A stretch of 64,000 nt of DNA from Blastococcus carthaginiensis (GCF_030731085.1 NZ_JASNFN010000001.1:310001-374000); one strand, 5' to 3'. Positions 8,277-17,600 are shown, numbered from the stretch's first letter. The notes: generated by a model from the sequence alone, not told the origin. Translations and numbers: made by a program.

Positions 8277-9173
8277 GTGCGCGCTGGCCGGGCCCTGAGA
8301 GCGGTGCTGCTGGCGCTCGCCGTCCTGACCGGCTGCACCCGCGCGGAGGCTCCGCCGCCCGACCCGGACGTGATCCGGTTCGCCTCCTACGACTTCCCCG
8401 AGAACCAGATCCTCGTGGAGGTCTACGCCGAGGCCGCCCGCCGCCGCGGCCTGCCGGTCTCGGTGCAGCACGGCATCGGCACCCGGGAGGTGGTGTCCCC
8501 GGCGCTGCAGCAGGGCGTGGTCGACGTCGTCGTCGACTACCTCGGGACGGCGCTCTCCTTCGCCCGCCCGCGGTTCCCCCGCCCCCCGGAGGAGCCCGCG
8601 CAGATGCACGCCGTCCTGTCCCGCACGATGGGCGGGCGCGGGGTGGACGTGCTGACCCCCGCCGCGGCGGAGGACCAGAACGGCTTCGTCGTCACCGGGG
8701 AGTTCGCCGCCGCGCACGGGGTGAGCCGGCTGTCCGACCTCGCACCGCTCGCCGGCGACCTGGCCTTCGGCGGGCCGCCGGAGTGCCCCGACCGGCCGTT
8801 CTGCCTGCTCGGCCTCGAGCAGGTCTACGGGCTGCGGTTCGGGACCGTGACCAGCATGCCGTCGCGGGCGGCGACGCTCGAGGCGCTGCTGTCGGGCCAG
8901 GTTCAGGTGGGGATGCTGGAGACGACGGATGCGCGGCTGGCCGTGGCGCCGGTCGTCCTGCTGGCGGACGACCGCGGGTTGCAGCCCCGGGAGAACGTGG
9001 TGCCGATGGTCCGGGCGCAGGTGCTCGACCGGTGGGGCGAGCCGTTGCGGGATGCCCTCGACGGCGCGAGCGCGCGGCTGACCACCGGCGACCTGGTCGA
9101 GCTGAACCGGGCGGTCGAGTTCGACGGTCGCACGCCTGCCGAGGCCGCGCGCGCCTGGTGGGACGCCCAGTAG
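8277..9173 (+). CDS. glycine betaine/choline-type ABC substrate-binding lipoprotein (OpuAC family)
   Basis: 298 residues from a GTG preceded by gagag. Signal with lipobox: LLALAVLTGCTRA. The mature protein shows OpuAC features: IRFASYDFPENQILVEVYAEA, then GTREVVSPALQQGVVDVVVDYLGT, and a C-terminal VELNRAVEFDGRTPAEAARAW as in OsmF/ProX proteins. No permease or ATPase gene is adjacent, so it either serves a transporter elsewhere or is an orphan receptor. It is divergent from the PAP2-kinase operon, with 96 bases between them that must hold both promoters; a TACGGT hexamer at 8201-8206 could be its -10 element. Confidence 0.8.
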   Translation: MRAGRALRAVLLALAVLTGCTRAEAPPPDPDVIRFASYDFPENQILVEVYAEAARRRGLPVSVQHGIGTREVVSPALQQGVVDVVVDYLGTALSFARPRFPRPPEEPAQMHAVLSRTMGGRGVDVLTPAAAEDQNGFVVTGEFAAAHGVSRLSDLAPLAGDLAFGGPPECPDRPFCLLGLEQVYGLRFGTVTSMPSRAATLEALLSGQVQVGMLETTDARLAVAPVVLLADDRGLQPRENVVPMVRAQVLDRWGEPLRDALDGASARLTTGDLVELNRAVEFDGRTPAEAARAWWDAQ

Positions 9174-9179
9174 GAGCAT

Positions 9180-10361
9180 TCAGACGATGGCGCTCGCCCC
9201 GGTCACCCCGCGCCCGACGATGAGGGTGTTGACCTCGCGGGTGCCTTCGTAGGAGTAGATCGCCTCGGCGTCGGCGACGTACCGGCCCACGTGGTTCTCC
9301 AGCAGGATGCCGTTCCCGCCCATGAGCTCGCGGGCCCAGCCGACGGTCTCCCGCATGCGCATGGTGCAGAACGCCTTGGCCAGCGAGGCGTGCTCGTCGG
9401 TCATGGTGCCGGCCATCTGCAGCTGGGACAGGCGGGCGCACATCGCCGCCGAGGCGGTGATGTTGCCGAGCATCCGCACGAGCAGGTCCTGCACGAGCTG
9501 GAACTCGGTGATGCGCTGCCCGAACTGCTCGCGCTGCAGGGCGTAGCGCAGCGCGTGCTCGTAGGCCCCGCGCGAGCACCCGACGGCCGACCACGCCACC
9601 CCGGCGCGGGTCGCCCGCAGCACGTTCGCGGTCTCCCGGAAGCTGTGCGCCTCCTGCAGCCGGTTCTCCTCCGGCACCCGCACGCCCTCCAGCGTGATGT
9701 GCGCGTTCTGCACGGCCCGCAGCGCGATCTTGTCCTGCAGGTCGACGGCGGTGAAACCCGGCGTCCCCTGCTCGACGACGAAGCCGAGCACGCGGTCGGT
9801 CTCCACGTCGCGCGCCCAGATGATGACCAGGTCGGCGAAGCTGGCGTTGCCGATCCACTTCTTCTCGCCGTCGAGCACCCACGAGTCGCCGTCCCGGCGC
9901 GCGGTGGTGCGCAACCCGCGGGCGACGTCCGAGCCGTGGTCGGGCTCGGTCAGGCCGAAGGCGCCGATCAGCTCCATGCGGGCCATCGCCGGCAGCCAGC
10001 GCTCCTTCTGCTCCTCGGAACCGCAGAGGTCGATCGACCCCATCGCCAGGCCGCCGTGCACGCCCATGAACGTGGAGATCGACGGGTCGCCCTTGGAGAG
10101 CTCCATCGCGATCATCCCGTCGACCAGGGAGGACCGGCCGGGGCAGCCGTGGCCCTGGATCGCGGTGCCGGCGATGCCGAGCTCGGCCATGGCGGGGATC
10201 AGCTGGCGGGGGAACTCCGCGCGCGTCCAGTACTCGTTGATGATCGGGGTGACCTGCTCGTCCATGAAGGAGCGCACCCGGTGCAGCAGCGCCCGGTCGT
10301 CCTCGTCGAGCAGCGCCTCGAGGTCGTAGAAGTCCGACGTGATCGTCGACGGGTCCCTCAT
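9180..10361 (-). CDS. acyl-CoA dehydrogenase, glutaryl-CoA dehydrogenase-like
   Basis: 393 residues, FAD enzyme oxidising an acyl-CoA. The FAD/substrate motif FGLTEPDHGSDVA lies at about residue 127-139 and the catalytic base is the Glu in YSYEGTREVN near residue 370, the position used by glutaryl-CoA dehydrogenase, isobutyryl- and short-chain enzymes. Overall pattern (N-terminal HRVRSFMDEQVTPIINEYW, C-terminal RELMGGNGILLENHVGRY) matches the glutaryl-CoA branch used in lysine and tryptophan degradation. ATG at 10361 has AGGAGG at good spacing; a longer frame to 10400 lacks one. It stands alone and converges on the binding lipoprotein gene, separated by 6 bases. Confidence 0.85.
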   Translation of the reverse strand: MRDPSTITSDFYDLEALLDEDDRALLHRVRSFMDEQVTPIINEYWTRAEFPRQLIPAMAELGIAGTAIQGHGCPGRSSLVDGMIAMELSKGDPSISTFMGVHGGLAMGSIDLCGSEEQKERWLPAMARMELIGAFGLTEPDHGSDVARGLRTTARRDGDSWVLDGEKKWIGNASFADLVIIWARDVETDRVLGFVVEQGTPGFTAVDLQDKIALRAVQNAHITLEGVRVPEENRLQEAHSFRETANVLRATRAGVAWSAVGCSRGAYEHALRYALQREQFGQRITEFQLVQDLLVRMLGNITASAAMCARLSQLQMAGTMTDEHASLAKAFCTMRMRETVGWARELMGGNGILLENHVGRYVADAEAIYSYEGTREVNTLIVGRGVTGASAIV

Positions 10362-10583
10362 CGCGGTACGGCCTCCTGGGTGGGGATCGGTGGCCTGCAC
10401 CTACCCGGGGGAGGTGGGAGCAACCGAGGCATGCCCCCGGGTGCACCGGGCACGAGCCCGGACCCACCGACCGGCGGGGCGCCGTGACCAGATCCATCGC
10501 CGACCAGACCACCGAGGAGCTGGGCGGGCCGGGCAGCGAGCTCGCCCGCCGGCGCCGCGACCACGTGCTGCGCCCTGCCTCAC
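10362..10583. other. gap of about 220 bases without a supported gene
   Basis: Between the acyl-CoA dehydrogenase start and the hairpin at 10584. The acyl-CoA dehydrogenase promoter should lie here. A GTG-started frame from 10484 runs through the two following hairpins into the yihY gene; its codon pattern is not convincing and I do not call it. Confidence 0.4.
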
Positions 10584-10640
10584 CGAGTACGACGAACTCG
10601 TGGTCATCAGCCCTCGATGACCACGAGTTCGTCGCACTCG
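10584..10640. repeat. 24-bp near-perfect hairpin
   Basis: Arm 10584-10607 pairs with 10617-10640 at 23 of 24 positions around a 9-base loop (arm core gacgaactcgtggtcat). It is much longer than a usual terminator stem and sits 45 bases beyond the end of yihY (minus strand). A second hairpin follows at 10645-10679. Confidence 0.7.
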
Positions 10641-10644
10641 GCCG

Positions 10645-10679
10645 CGACGACCCCCTCCCGGAGCGGGAGGAGGCCGTCG
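10645..10679. terminator. terminator-like hairpin downstream of yihY
   Basis: Arms 10645-10660 and 10664-10679 pair at 14 of 16 positions around a 3-base loop; the inner cctcccg/cgggagg is perfect. The sequence cgacgaccccctcccg recurs in the terminator at 15784-15820. It lies just past the stop of the minus-strand yihY gene. Confidence 0.6.
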
Positions 10680-10695
10680 GTGGGCGGTGCCGCGT

Positions 10696-11736
10696 CTACG
10701 TCGTCTGCTTGTCGTCGGGCTCGTCGCGGGCGTCGAGCTGGATCTCCTTCTCGGCCCGCGGCACGCCCTCCTTCAGCTCCTTGGTGCGCTCCACCTCGGC
10801 GTCGAGCTCGATACCGAAGAGCAGCGACAGGTTGATCAGCCAGAACCAGATGAGGAAGATCACCACGCCGGCGAGCGCCCCGTAGGTGGCGTTGTAGCTG
10901 CCGAAGTTCGCCACGTAGAAGGCGAAGGCGGCCGAGGCGACGACCGCCACCAGGATGGCGATGCCCGCACCGGGGCTCACGAACTTGAAGCCGCGCAGCT
11001 TGGCGTTCGGCGTCGAGTAGTAGAGCACCGCGATCATCAGCGCGAGGACCACGAGGATGACCGGCCACTTGACCCACGTCCAGATGGTCAGCACGGTGCT
11101 GCCCAGGCCGATGGCCTGCCCGATCGCGTCGACCACCGGGCCGCTCAGCACCAGCATGGCCACGATCAGCGCGGCGAACAGGATGCCGACCAGGGTGATC
11201 AGGATCTGCAGCGGCTTCAGCTTCCAGATCTTCCGGCCTTCGCGCGTCTCGTACACGATGTTGGCGGCGCGGGTGAACGCGCCGACGTAGCCCGAGGCCG
11301 TCCACAGGGCACCGACGAGACCGAGGACGAGGGCGAAGCCGGCGGCGCTGTTGCTGCCCGCGACCTGCTGGATCACCGGGTTCAGGGTCTCCGCCGCGGA
11401 CTGGGGGATCACCGTGGTGAGGGCGTCGGTGAGCTGCTGCGGCGTGGTGAACAGACCCACGATGGCCGCCAGCGCGGTCAGCGCCGGGAACAGCGCGAGC
11501 ACGCCGTAGTAGGTGAGCGCGGCCGCCCAGTCGACGAGGTCGTCCTCGCTGAACTCCTTGAACGTGCGCTTGAGCGTGCCACCCGTCGTGGGCTTGGGGT
11601 CGGCGCCGGTGGGCGCGTAGTCGGCCCGCGTGCCGCTGACGTTGTCGTCGTGCGGTGCGGGATCGCCGCCGGCGCGGTTGTCGGTGAAGCGCGTCTCAGC
11701 CTTCGTGCGGCTGGACGAGCCGGTGGGTCGGGCCAT
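10696..11736 (-). CDS. YihY/virulence factor BrkB family membrane protein
   Basis: 346 residues. An acidic, Thr-rich cytosolic N-terminus of about 75 residues is followed by six hydrophobic segments. The family signatures are DDLVDWAAALTYYGVLALFPALTAL, LWTASGYVGAFTRAANIVYETREGR and IWFWLINLSLLFGIELDAEVERTK. The family was once called RNase BN but is now regarded as membrane proteins of unclear function. The charged C-terminus is cytosolic. ATG at 11736 has GGAGGA at correct spacing. Monocistronic by context, with hairpins beyond the stop. Confidence 0.88.
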   Translation of the reverse strand: MARPTGSSSRTKAETRFTDNRAGGDPAPHDDNVSGTRADYAPTGADPKPTTGGTLKRTFKEFSEDDLVDWAAALTYYGVLALFPALTALAAIVGLFTTPQQLTDALTTVIPQSAAETLNPVIQQVAGSNSAAGFALVLGLVGALWTASGYVGAFTRAANIVYETREGRKIWKLKPLQILITLVGILFAALIVAMLVLSGPVVDAIGQAIGLGSTVLTIWTWVKWPVILVVLALMIAVLYYSTPNAKLRGFKFVSPGAGIAILVAVVASAAFAFYVANFGSYNATYGALAGVVIFLIWFWLINLSLLFGIELDAEVERTKELKEGVPRAEKEIQLDARDEPDDKQTT

Positions 11737-11843
11737 GTGGGTCCTCCGGGGACGAGGGCGGTCGCGCCTCTCGATGCCCCGGACGGAGCCGTTCCATGCC
11801 GGACGCGCCCGTAACGGTTCGAGCGCGCCGGTGCGCGACGCCC

Positions 11844-13418
11844 TCAGCGCACCCCGGAGACCGGCGACCACTCGCCCGCCCCGGCGGTCGCCTCCTCCAC
11901 CTCCGCGAGCGGGTCGTGGCGCCGGTGCGGCGACCCGCGCCGGTCGCTGCGCAGGCCGATCAGGGCCACCAGCACGACGACGACCGAGGCGCCCGCCCCG
12001 ATGAGCGCGACCAGCGTGAAGGCCAGGGCTCGCGGCAGGCCCGTGGCCGGGTCGAGGCTGCCGGCGATGAGCGTGACCGCGAGCGTGCTGCCCAGCGCCT
12101 GGCCCACCGAGCGGGCGATCGAGTTCACCGCGTTCGCCACGCCCGTCTCGTCCTCCCGCACGGCGTCGACGACGAGCGCGGGCAGGGCCGCGTAGGCCAC
12201 GGTCACCGACACCTGGGTGAGCAGGCCGGCGACGATGACCAGCCACGGCTCACCGCGCGCCCCGGCGAGCAGCCCGAAGCCCGCCACTCCGAACACCGCC
12301 CCTGCGGTCAGCGTGGGCAGGCCCCCCACGCGGCCGACGACCCGGCCCGCGAACGGCGCGAGCAGGATGCCCACCACCCCGCCGGGCAGCAGGTACACGA
12401 CCGCCGCCTCCAGCACGCTCGCGTCGAACCCGTACCCGGTGACCGCGGGGTCGGCCTGCACGTACTGCAGGACGGCGAGGAAGGAGGCGAACAGCGCGAT
12501 ACCGCTCATGACGCCGGCCACGTTGGGCACGACGGTGCGCCGGTCGGTCAGCATGGCCGGCCGCACCAGCGGCTCCGCGGTCCGCCGCTGCAGCACCACC
12601 CACCCCGCGAGGACGGCGACCGCCCCGATCCCGCAGCCGATCGTGCCCGGCGACACCCAGCCCCAGGTGGGGCCCTGGGAGAGCGGCAGCAGCAGGAGCA
12701 CCAGGCCCATGCCCAGCACCAGCGCACCCCACCAGTCGATCCGCCCGCGGGCGGAGGCCGGGCGACGGGGGAGCAGCCAGGCGGTGAGCACCAGGGCGAG
12801 CAGGGTGATGCCCAGCCCGAGCCAGAAGGCGTGCCGGTAGTCGCCGCCGTCCCCGGTGAGCAGCCCGGTGGCGACCAGGCCGGCGACGCCGCCGACGGCG
12901 AGCGTGCTGCTCACCACCGACATCGCCACGCTGAGCCTGGCTTCGGGGAGCTCGCGGCGCAGCACGCTGATCGACAGCGGGAAGAGGCCGTAGGACGCGC
13001 CCTGGAGGATGCGGCCGACCAGCAGCAGCGGCAGCGACTCCGTCAGGACGATCAGCAGGGTGCCCAGCGCGACCGCGACCAGGATGCCCAGGATGACCGG
13101 GCGCGCGCCCCTCAGGTCACCGAGCCGCCCCAGCACCGGGGTCAGGACGGCGGCGGCCAGCAGGTTGGCCGTGAGCACCCAGCCGGCCGCGCTCGGCGAG
13201 ACGCCGAGCTGCTCCTCGATCCGCCCGAGCGCCGGGACGACCAGGCTCTGCAGCAGCGACAGCGTGGTGACGCCGAGGGAGAGCGCCAGGACCAGCGCCA
13301 CCGGACGGGTGCCGCGACCTGCACCGACCCCGGGGGCTGCTGTGGGTTCGGGCACCTCCTGATGCAACCACGCTCGGCATCCCCGCTCGGCGGGGGTGAC
13401 GGCTGTGCAACGTGTCAC
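11844..13418 (-). CDS. MFS transporter, 14-TM drug exporter-like
   Basis: Up to 524 residues with about 14 hydrophobic segments. MFS loop motif A appears as GRLGDLRGARPVIL and motif C-like Gly-rich TM5 as VAGLVATGLL. The pattern of PSAAGWVLTANLLAAAVLTP resembles multidrug and hydrophobic-compound exporters. Start is uncertain: the longest frame begins with GTG at 13418; a GTG at 13355 (VPEPTAAPG) gives a more typical MFS N-terminus and is preceded by caggag with little spacing. The last 35 residues are charged and cytosolic. No regulator lies next to it. Substrate not assignable. Confidence 0.82.
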   Translation of the reverse strand: MTRCTAVTPAERGCRAWLHQEVPEPTAAPGVGAGRGTRPVALVLALSLGVTTLSLLQSLVVPALGRIEEQLGVSPSAAGWVLTANLLAAAVLTPVLGRLGDLRGARPVILGILVAVALGTLLIVLTESLPLLLVGRILQGASYGLFPLSISVLRRELPEARLSVAMSVVSSTLAVGGVAGLVATGLLTGDGGDYRHAFWLGLGITLLALVLTAWLLPRRPASARGRIDWWGALVLGMGLVLLLLPLSQGPTWGWVSPGTIGCGIGAVAVLAGWVVLQRRTAEPLVRPAMLTDRRTVVPNVAGVMSGIALFASFLAVLQYVQADPAVTGYGFDASVLEAAVVYLLPGGVVGILLAPFAGRVVGRVGGLPTLTAGAVFGVAGFGLLAGARGEPWLVIVAGLLTQVSVTVAYAALPALVVDAVREDETGVANAVNSIARSVGQALGSTLAVTLIAGSLDPATGLPRALAFTLVALIGAGASVVVVLVALIGLRSDRRGSPHRRHDPLAEVEEATAGAGEWSPVSGVR

Positions 13419-13547
13419 ACCCCCTCAGGTGAACTCTCGGAACCGACGATTGAGACGGCGTCGATCGGGGGACAGTGAGCCTCGACGACGTGCCGCTTCC
13501 CGTGACCCGGTGGCGGCATCCGCGAGTTCTGCGAGGAGAGCGATCTG

Positions 13548-13718
13548 ATGATGTTGTGGCCGGCCGTGACCCTGCTGGGGTTCCTGGTCCTGACGGCCCT
13601 GGTCATCGCGATGGGCACCCAGTCCACCGCCCGGTACGAGCAGGAGCAGCGCGCGGCGACCCGCGCCGCGAAGGCGCGCCACGCCGGCTCCGAGTCCGTG
13701 GGGGCCGTGCGCGCCTGA
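13548..13718 (+). CDS. small single-pass membrane protein (56 aa)
   Basis: 56 codons from ATG 13548 (a second ATG follows at 13551), with gaggag 8-12 bases upstream. The protein has one hydrophobic helix, WPAVTLLGFLVLTALVIAMG, at residues 4-23, then a charged tail with several Glu, Arg and Lys residues. It has its own terminator at 13734-13763. Divergent from the MFS gene. No family recognised; the ribosome site, helix and terminator together support a real gene. Confidence 0.65.
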   Translation: MMLWPAVTLLGFLVLTALVIAMGTQSTARYEQEQRAATRAAKARHAGSESVGAVRA

Positions 13719-13733
13719 GAGAAGAAGTTCGAC

Positions 13734-13763
13734 CGCCCCGCCGTCCTGCTGGACGGCGGGGCG
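13734..13763. terminator. bidirectional intrinsic terminator
   Basis: Perfect 13-bp stem: 13734-13746 (cgccccgccgtcc) with 13751-13763 around a tgct loop, followed by a T/C-rich tcgtcgtct on the plus strand. It lies between the 56-residue gene (plus) and the acyl-CoA dehydrogenase (minus), which converge. Confidence 0.85.
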
Positions 13764-13771
13764 TCGTCGTC

Positions 13772-15583
13772 TCAGAGCCAGGCGTCGCGGGCGTCGAGCA
13801 CCGTGCGGTCCAGCGACTCCAGCAGGTCGAACCAGGCCCGCGTGCGGGGCAGCTCCCAGCGCCAGAAGTACCGGGCCGCGGCGCGCTTGCCCTCGTGGAA
13901 GTCGGTGCTGCCCGCCTCGGCGGCCAGCGCCTGCTCCAGCCACAGCCAGGCGACGACGACGTGCCCGGCGGCCTCCAGGTAGACGTGCGAGTTCGCCAGG
14001 GTCAGGTCGGGGTCGCCGGTGCCCCACAGGGTCGCCGTCACCGACCCCATCCGGGCCACCGCGGCGTCGAGGTCGGCGGCGAAGCCCGCCCACTGCGTCC
14101 CGGCGGCGCGGGCGGTCGTCGCGCTGATCGTCTCGCCCAGCAGCGCGAGCCCGGCGCCGCCCTGCATGACGACCTTGCGGCCGAGCAGGTCGAGCGACTG
14201 GATGCCCTGGGTGCCCTCGTGGATCGGGTTGAGCCGGTTGTCCCGGTAGAACTGCTCGACGGGGTAGTCGCGGGTGTAGCCGTAGCCGCCGTGCACCTGG
14301 ATGGCGAGGTCGTTCGCGGCCAGCCCCCACTGCGAGGGCCACGCCTTGGCGATCGGGGTGAGCATGTCCAGCAGCAGGTGGGCGCGGTCGCGTTCCTCCT
14401 GCGTCTCGGCGGTCTGCTCCTCGTCGACCAGGCGCGCGCAGTACAGCCCGAGCGCCAGGCCGCCCTCGGCGTAGGACTTCGCGGCCAGCAGCATCCGGCG
14501 GACGTCGGGGTGCTGGACGATCGGCACCATCGGGGAGGCGACGTCCGTGGACGCCGTCGTCCTGGCGCCGGCCGGGCGCCCCTGGGTGCGGGTGCGCGCG
14601 TACTCGAGCGCGTGCAGGTAGCCGGTGTAGCCCAGCACCGTCGCGCCCATCCCGACGCCGATCCGGGCCTCGTTCATCATGTGGAACATGTAGGTGAGGC
14701 CCTTGTGCTGCTCGCCCACCAGGTAGCCGACGGCGCCGGGCTGCCCGCCGGGCGTGTGCACGCCCTCGCCGAAGTTCAGCAGCGTGTTCGTCGTCCCCCG
14801 GTAGCCCATCTTGTGGTTCAGCCCGGCCAGGACGACGTCGTTGCGCTCACCGAGCGAGCCGTCGGCGTTCACCAGGAACTTCGGGACGATGAACAGCGAG
14901 ATGCCCTTCACCCCGGGCGGGCCGCCGGGGATCTTGGCCAGCACCAGGTGGACGATGTTCTCGGTCAGCTCGTGGTCGCCGCCGGAGATCCACATCTTGT
15001 TGCCGCTGAGCCGGTAGGTGCCGTCGTCCTGCGGCACCGCCTTCGTGGTGATGTCGGCGAGCGAGGAGCCGGCCTGGGGCTCCGACAGCGCCATGGTGCC
15101 GAACCAGCGGCCCTCGACCTCCGGCGCGACGTAGGTGTCGATCTGCTCCCGGCTGCCGTGCGCCAGCAGCAGGCGGGCGTTGCCCATCGTCAGGAACGGG
15201 TAGGCCGAGGTGCCCACGTTGGCCGCCTTGAACCAGGCGAAGACGGCCTGCCCGACCACGTGCGGCAGCTGCATGCCGCCGAACTCCTCGTCGAACTCGC
15301 CGGCCATCAGCCCGGCGTCGGCGAAGACCCGCAGCGCCTCGGCGACCTCCGGGATCAGCTCGACCTTGCCGTCGACGAACCGCGGCTCGTTCTCGTCGGC
15401 CTTGCGGTTGTGCGGGGCGAAGTGCTCGGTGGCGATCTGCTCGGCCAGGTCCAGCACCGCGTCGAACGTCTCCTGCGAGTGCTCGGTGAACCGGGCCCGC
15501 TTGGTCAGGGACTCGACGTCGAGCCACTCGTTGAGCAGGAAGTCCAGGTCACGGCGGGACAGGATCAGCGACGACGACGGCAC
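13772..15583 (-). CDS. acyl-CoA dehydrogenase with long C-terminal domain (DmdC/FadE5-like)
   Basis: 603 residues, about 200 longer than standard acyl-CoA dehydrogenases, as in the group that includes DmdC and mycobacterial FadE5. Motifs are MALSEPQAGSSLADITTKA for FAD and substrate, NKMWISGGDHELTENIVHLVLAK, and the catalytic Glu in NPIHEGTQGIQSLDLLGRK. It probably oxidises medium or branched acyl-CoA; substrate uncertain. GTG at 15583 was chosen over the longer frame to 15631 because tGGAGatccc lies just upstream and homologues start near PSSSLILSRRDLDFLL. Single gene by context. Confidence 0.88.
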   Translation of the reverse strand: MPSSSLILSRRDLDFLLNEWLDVESLTKRARFTEHSQETFDAVLDLAEQIATEHFAPHNRKADENEPRFVDGKVELIPEVAEALRVFADAGLMAGEFDEEFGGMQLPHVVGQAVFAWFKAANVGTSAYPFLTMGNARLLLAHGSREQIDTYVAPEVEGRWFGTMALSEPQAGSSLADITTKAVPQDDGTYRLSGNKMWISGGDHELTENIVHLVLAKIPGGPPGVKGISLFIVPKFLVNADGSLGERNDVVLAGLNHKMGYRGTTNTLLNFGEGVHTPGGQPGAVGYLVGEQHKGLTYMFHMMNEARIGVGMGATVLGYTGYLHALEYARTRTQGRPAGARTTASTDVASPMVPIVQHPDVRRMLLAAKSYAEGGLALGLYCARLVDEEQTAETQEERDRAHLLLDMLTPIAKAWPSQWGLAANDLAIQVHGGYGYTRDYPVEQFYRDNRLNPIHEGTQGIQSLDLLGRKVVMQGGAGLALLGETISATTARAAGTQWAGFAADLDAAVARMGSVTATLWGTGDPDLTLANSHVYLEAAGHVVVAWLWLEQALAAEAGSTDFHEGKRAAARYFWRWELPRTRAWFDLLESLDRTVLDARDAWL

Positions 15584-15783
15584 GGGATCTCCAGGCGCGG
15601 GTACGGCGGCGAGGTGCGAACCACTCCACACTAAGCCGGACGCCCGGCGGCCCGGCGGGGGCGGGGCGGGGAGCGCCCGCAGCCGATCCGAGGAGCACGG
15701 ACCGGCCCGGACGTGATGCCGTGCGCCGAGCGGTCGCCGCTGTTCGAGGAGAGGACGACGGCTGTGTGCCGCCCCGTGGTGCT

Positions 15784-15820
15784 CGACGACCCCCTCCCGC
15801 GGTGCGGGAAGGGGTCGTCG
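15784..15820. terminator. intrinsic terminator after the DHA2-type exporter gene
   Basis: Arms 15784-15800 (cgacgaccccctcccgc) and 15804-15820 pair at 16 of 17 positions around ggt. It follows the stop of the minus-strand exporter gene at 15831 and shares its arm sequence with the hairpin at 10645-10679. The rest of the 15584-15830 gap shows no gene. Confidence 0.75.
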
Positions 15821-15830
15821 GCTGCCGGGG

Positions 15831-17600
15831 TCAGCGGGGAACGCGGGGGGTGTCGCCCGGCTGCCCCACCGGCGGCGGGACCGAGGTGGGTGCGGCCGCG
15901 CCCACGGCCTCGGTGGCCTCCTCGGCCGGGTCGCCGGGGTCGCTGGTCGCCGTCCCGGCCGCCTCGCCCTGCCGGGCCTGGATGCCCGACTGGGTGCTCA
16001 GCGCGAGCTGGGGGAGGAACAGGAAGACGAAGAACCCGACCGCCACGACGCCGGCGGCGATGAGGAACACCAGGTCGATCGAGTTCGAGAAACCGACCTT
16101 GAACGGCTCGGCCAGCGCGGCCGGCAGCTCCTGGATGAAGGAGGTGTCGTCGAGGGCGCCCCCGCTGCCGGCGCCGAGCTGCTGGAACTGCGGGGCCAGC
16201 TCCGGGTCGGCCCGCACGGTGTCCTGGACGGCGGCGTCGATGTCCTGCGGCAGCCGGGTGAACAGGATGGACAGGAACGCCGCCGTCCCGATGGTGCCGC
16301 CCATCTGCCGGAAGAACGTGACCGAGGAGGTGGCCACGCCCATCTCCCGCGGGGAGACGGCGTTCTGCACGGCGAGGATGACCGGCTGGAAGTTGAAACC
16401 CAGCCCCAGGCCCAGCAGCACCATGAACGGCACCAGCGTCCACACCGAGGTGTCGGCGTCGACCAGGAAGGACATGGACAGCAGCGCCGTCACCATGAGG
16501 GCGATGCCGACCAGCGGGAACACCTTGTACCTGCCGGTCCTCGAGATGGCGATGCCCGAGCTCATCGCGCCGACCATGATGCCGGCGACCAGCGGGATCA
16601 TCTGCAGCCCGGCCACGGTCGCGCTGGAGCCCTGCACGATCTGCAGGTACTGCGGGAGCAGCAGCAGCCCGCCGAACATCCCGGCGCCCATGACGATCGA
16701 GCCGATGCCGCTGACGGCGAAGCTGCGGTTGCGGAACAGCCGCAGGGGCAGCAGCGCGTCGTCCCGGTAGGCCCGCTCGGCCAGCACGAAGAGCGCGAAA
16801 CCGACGGCGCCGATGACGTAGCAGGTGACCGCACCGGAGGAGGTCCAGCCCCAGACGCGGCCCTGCTCGGCGACGACGAGCAGCGGCACCAGGAAGGTCA
16901 TCAGCGCCAGGGCGCCCGGCCAGTCGATCCGGTGCGGGCGGCGCTCGTGCGGCAGGTGCAGCACCCGCCAGACCGCGGCGAAGGCGAGCAGCCCGAGGGG
17001 CACGTTGACCCAGAAGATCCAGCGCCAGCCGTCGACGCCGAGCAGCGAGCCCTGGCCGGCGAAGAAGCCGCCGATGACCGGGCCCAGCACGCTCGAGGTG
17101 CCGAAGACCGCCATGAAGTAGCCCTGGTACCGCGAGCGCTCCCGCGGCGGCACGATGTCGCCGATGATCGCCAGGGCGAGCGACATCAGGCCACCGGCGC
17201 CGATGCCCTGCACCGCGCGGAACGCGGCCAGCTGGTACATCGTGTCGGCGAGGCCGCACAGCGCGGAGCCGACCACGAAGATCACGATCGCGAAGAGGTA
17301 GAACGGCCGTCGGCCGTAGATGTCGGAGAGCTTGCCGTACAGCGGCGTCGCGATCGTCGACGTGATCAGGAAGGCCGTGGTCGCCCAGGCCTGGAGGTCG
17401 TAGCCCTGCAGGTCGTCCGCGATCGTGCGGATCGCGGTGGCGACCACGGTCTGGTCCAGGGCGGCCAGGAACATCGCGACCATCAGACCGGCCAGGATCG
17501 TGACGATCTGCCGGTGGCTGAAGACGCCGCTCGCGTCGGGTGCGGCGGCCGCTGCACGGGCGCCCCTGCGCTCGGCTGCGGTGCTGCGGGTGGAGGTCAT
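15831..17600 (-). CDS. DHA2-family MFS drug exporter (EmrB/QacA type, 14 TM)
   Basis: 589 residues, 14 hydrophobic segments. Diagnostic motifs are MFLAALDQTVVATAIRTIADDL in TM1 (the D-x-T-(V/I)-V-x-x-A-L/I motif D1), GKLSDIYGRRPFYL for motif A, and GPVIGGFFA for motif C. A disordered Pro/Ala-rich tail of about 70 residues ends the protein. It shares an ATGA overlap (17597-17600) with the upstream marR gene, so regulator and pump are one transcript. The pair is a classic MarR-controlled efflux unit for hydrophobic drugs or metabolites. Confidence 0.9.
   Translation of the reverse strand: MTSTRSTAAERRGARAAAAAPDASGVFSHRQIVTILAGLMVAMFLAALDQTVVATAIRTIADDLQGYDLQAWATTAFLITSTIATPLYGKLSDIYGRRPFYLFAIVIFVVGSALCGLADTMYQLAAFRAVQGIGAGGLMSLALAIIGDIVPPRERSRYQGYFMAVFGTSSVLGPVIGGFFAGQGSLLGVDGWRWIFWVNVPLGLLAFAAVWRVLHLPHERRPHRIDWPGALALMTFLVPLLVVAEQGRVWGWTSSGAVTCYVIGAVGFALFVLAERAYRDDALLPLRLFRNRSFAVSGIGSIVMGAGMFGGLLLLPQYLQIVQGSSATVAGLQMIPLVAGIMVGAMSSGIAISRTGRYKVFPLVGIALMVTALLSMSFLVDADTSVWTLVPFMVLLGLGLGFNFQPVILAVQNAVSPREMGVATSSVTFFRQMGGTIGTAAFLSILFTRLPQDIDAAVQDTVRADPELAPQFQQLGAGSGGALDDTSFIQELPAALAEPFKVGFSNSIDLVFLIAAGVVAVGFFVFLFLPQLALSTQSGIQARQGEAAGTATSDPGDPAEEATEAVGAAAPTSVPPPVGQPGDTPRVPR

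Noticed and set aside
10484..10885. Plus-strand frame starting MTRSIADQTTEELGG
   Set aside because: It runs through two strong hairpins and then antisense into yihY; no ribosome site and no sensible codon pattern after the first 30 residues.
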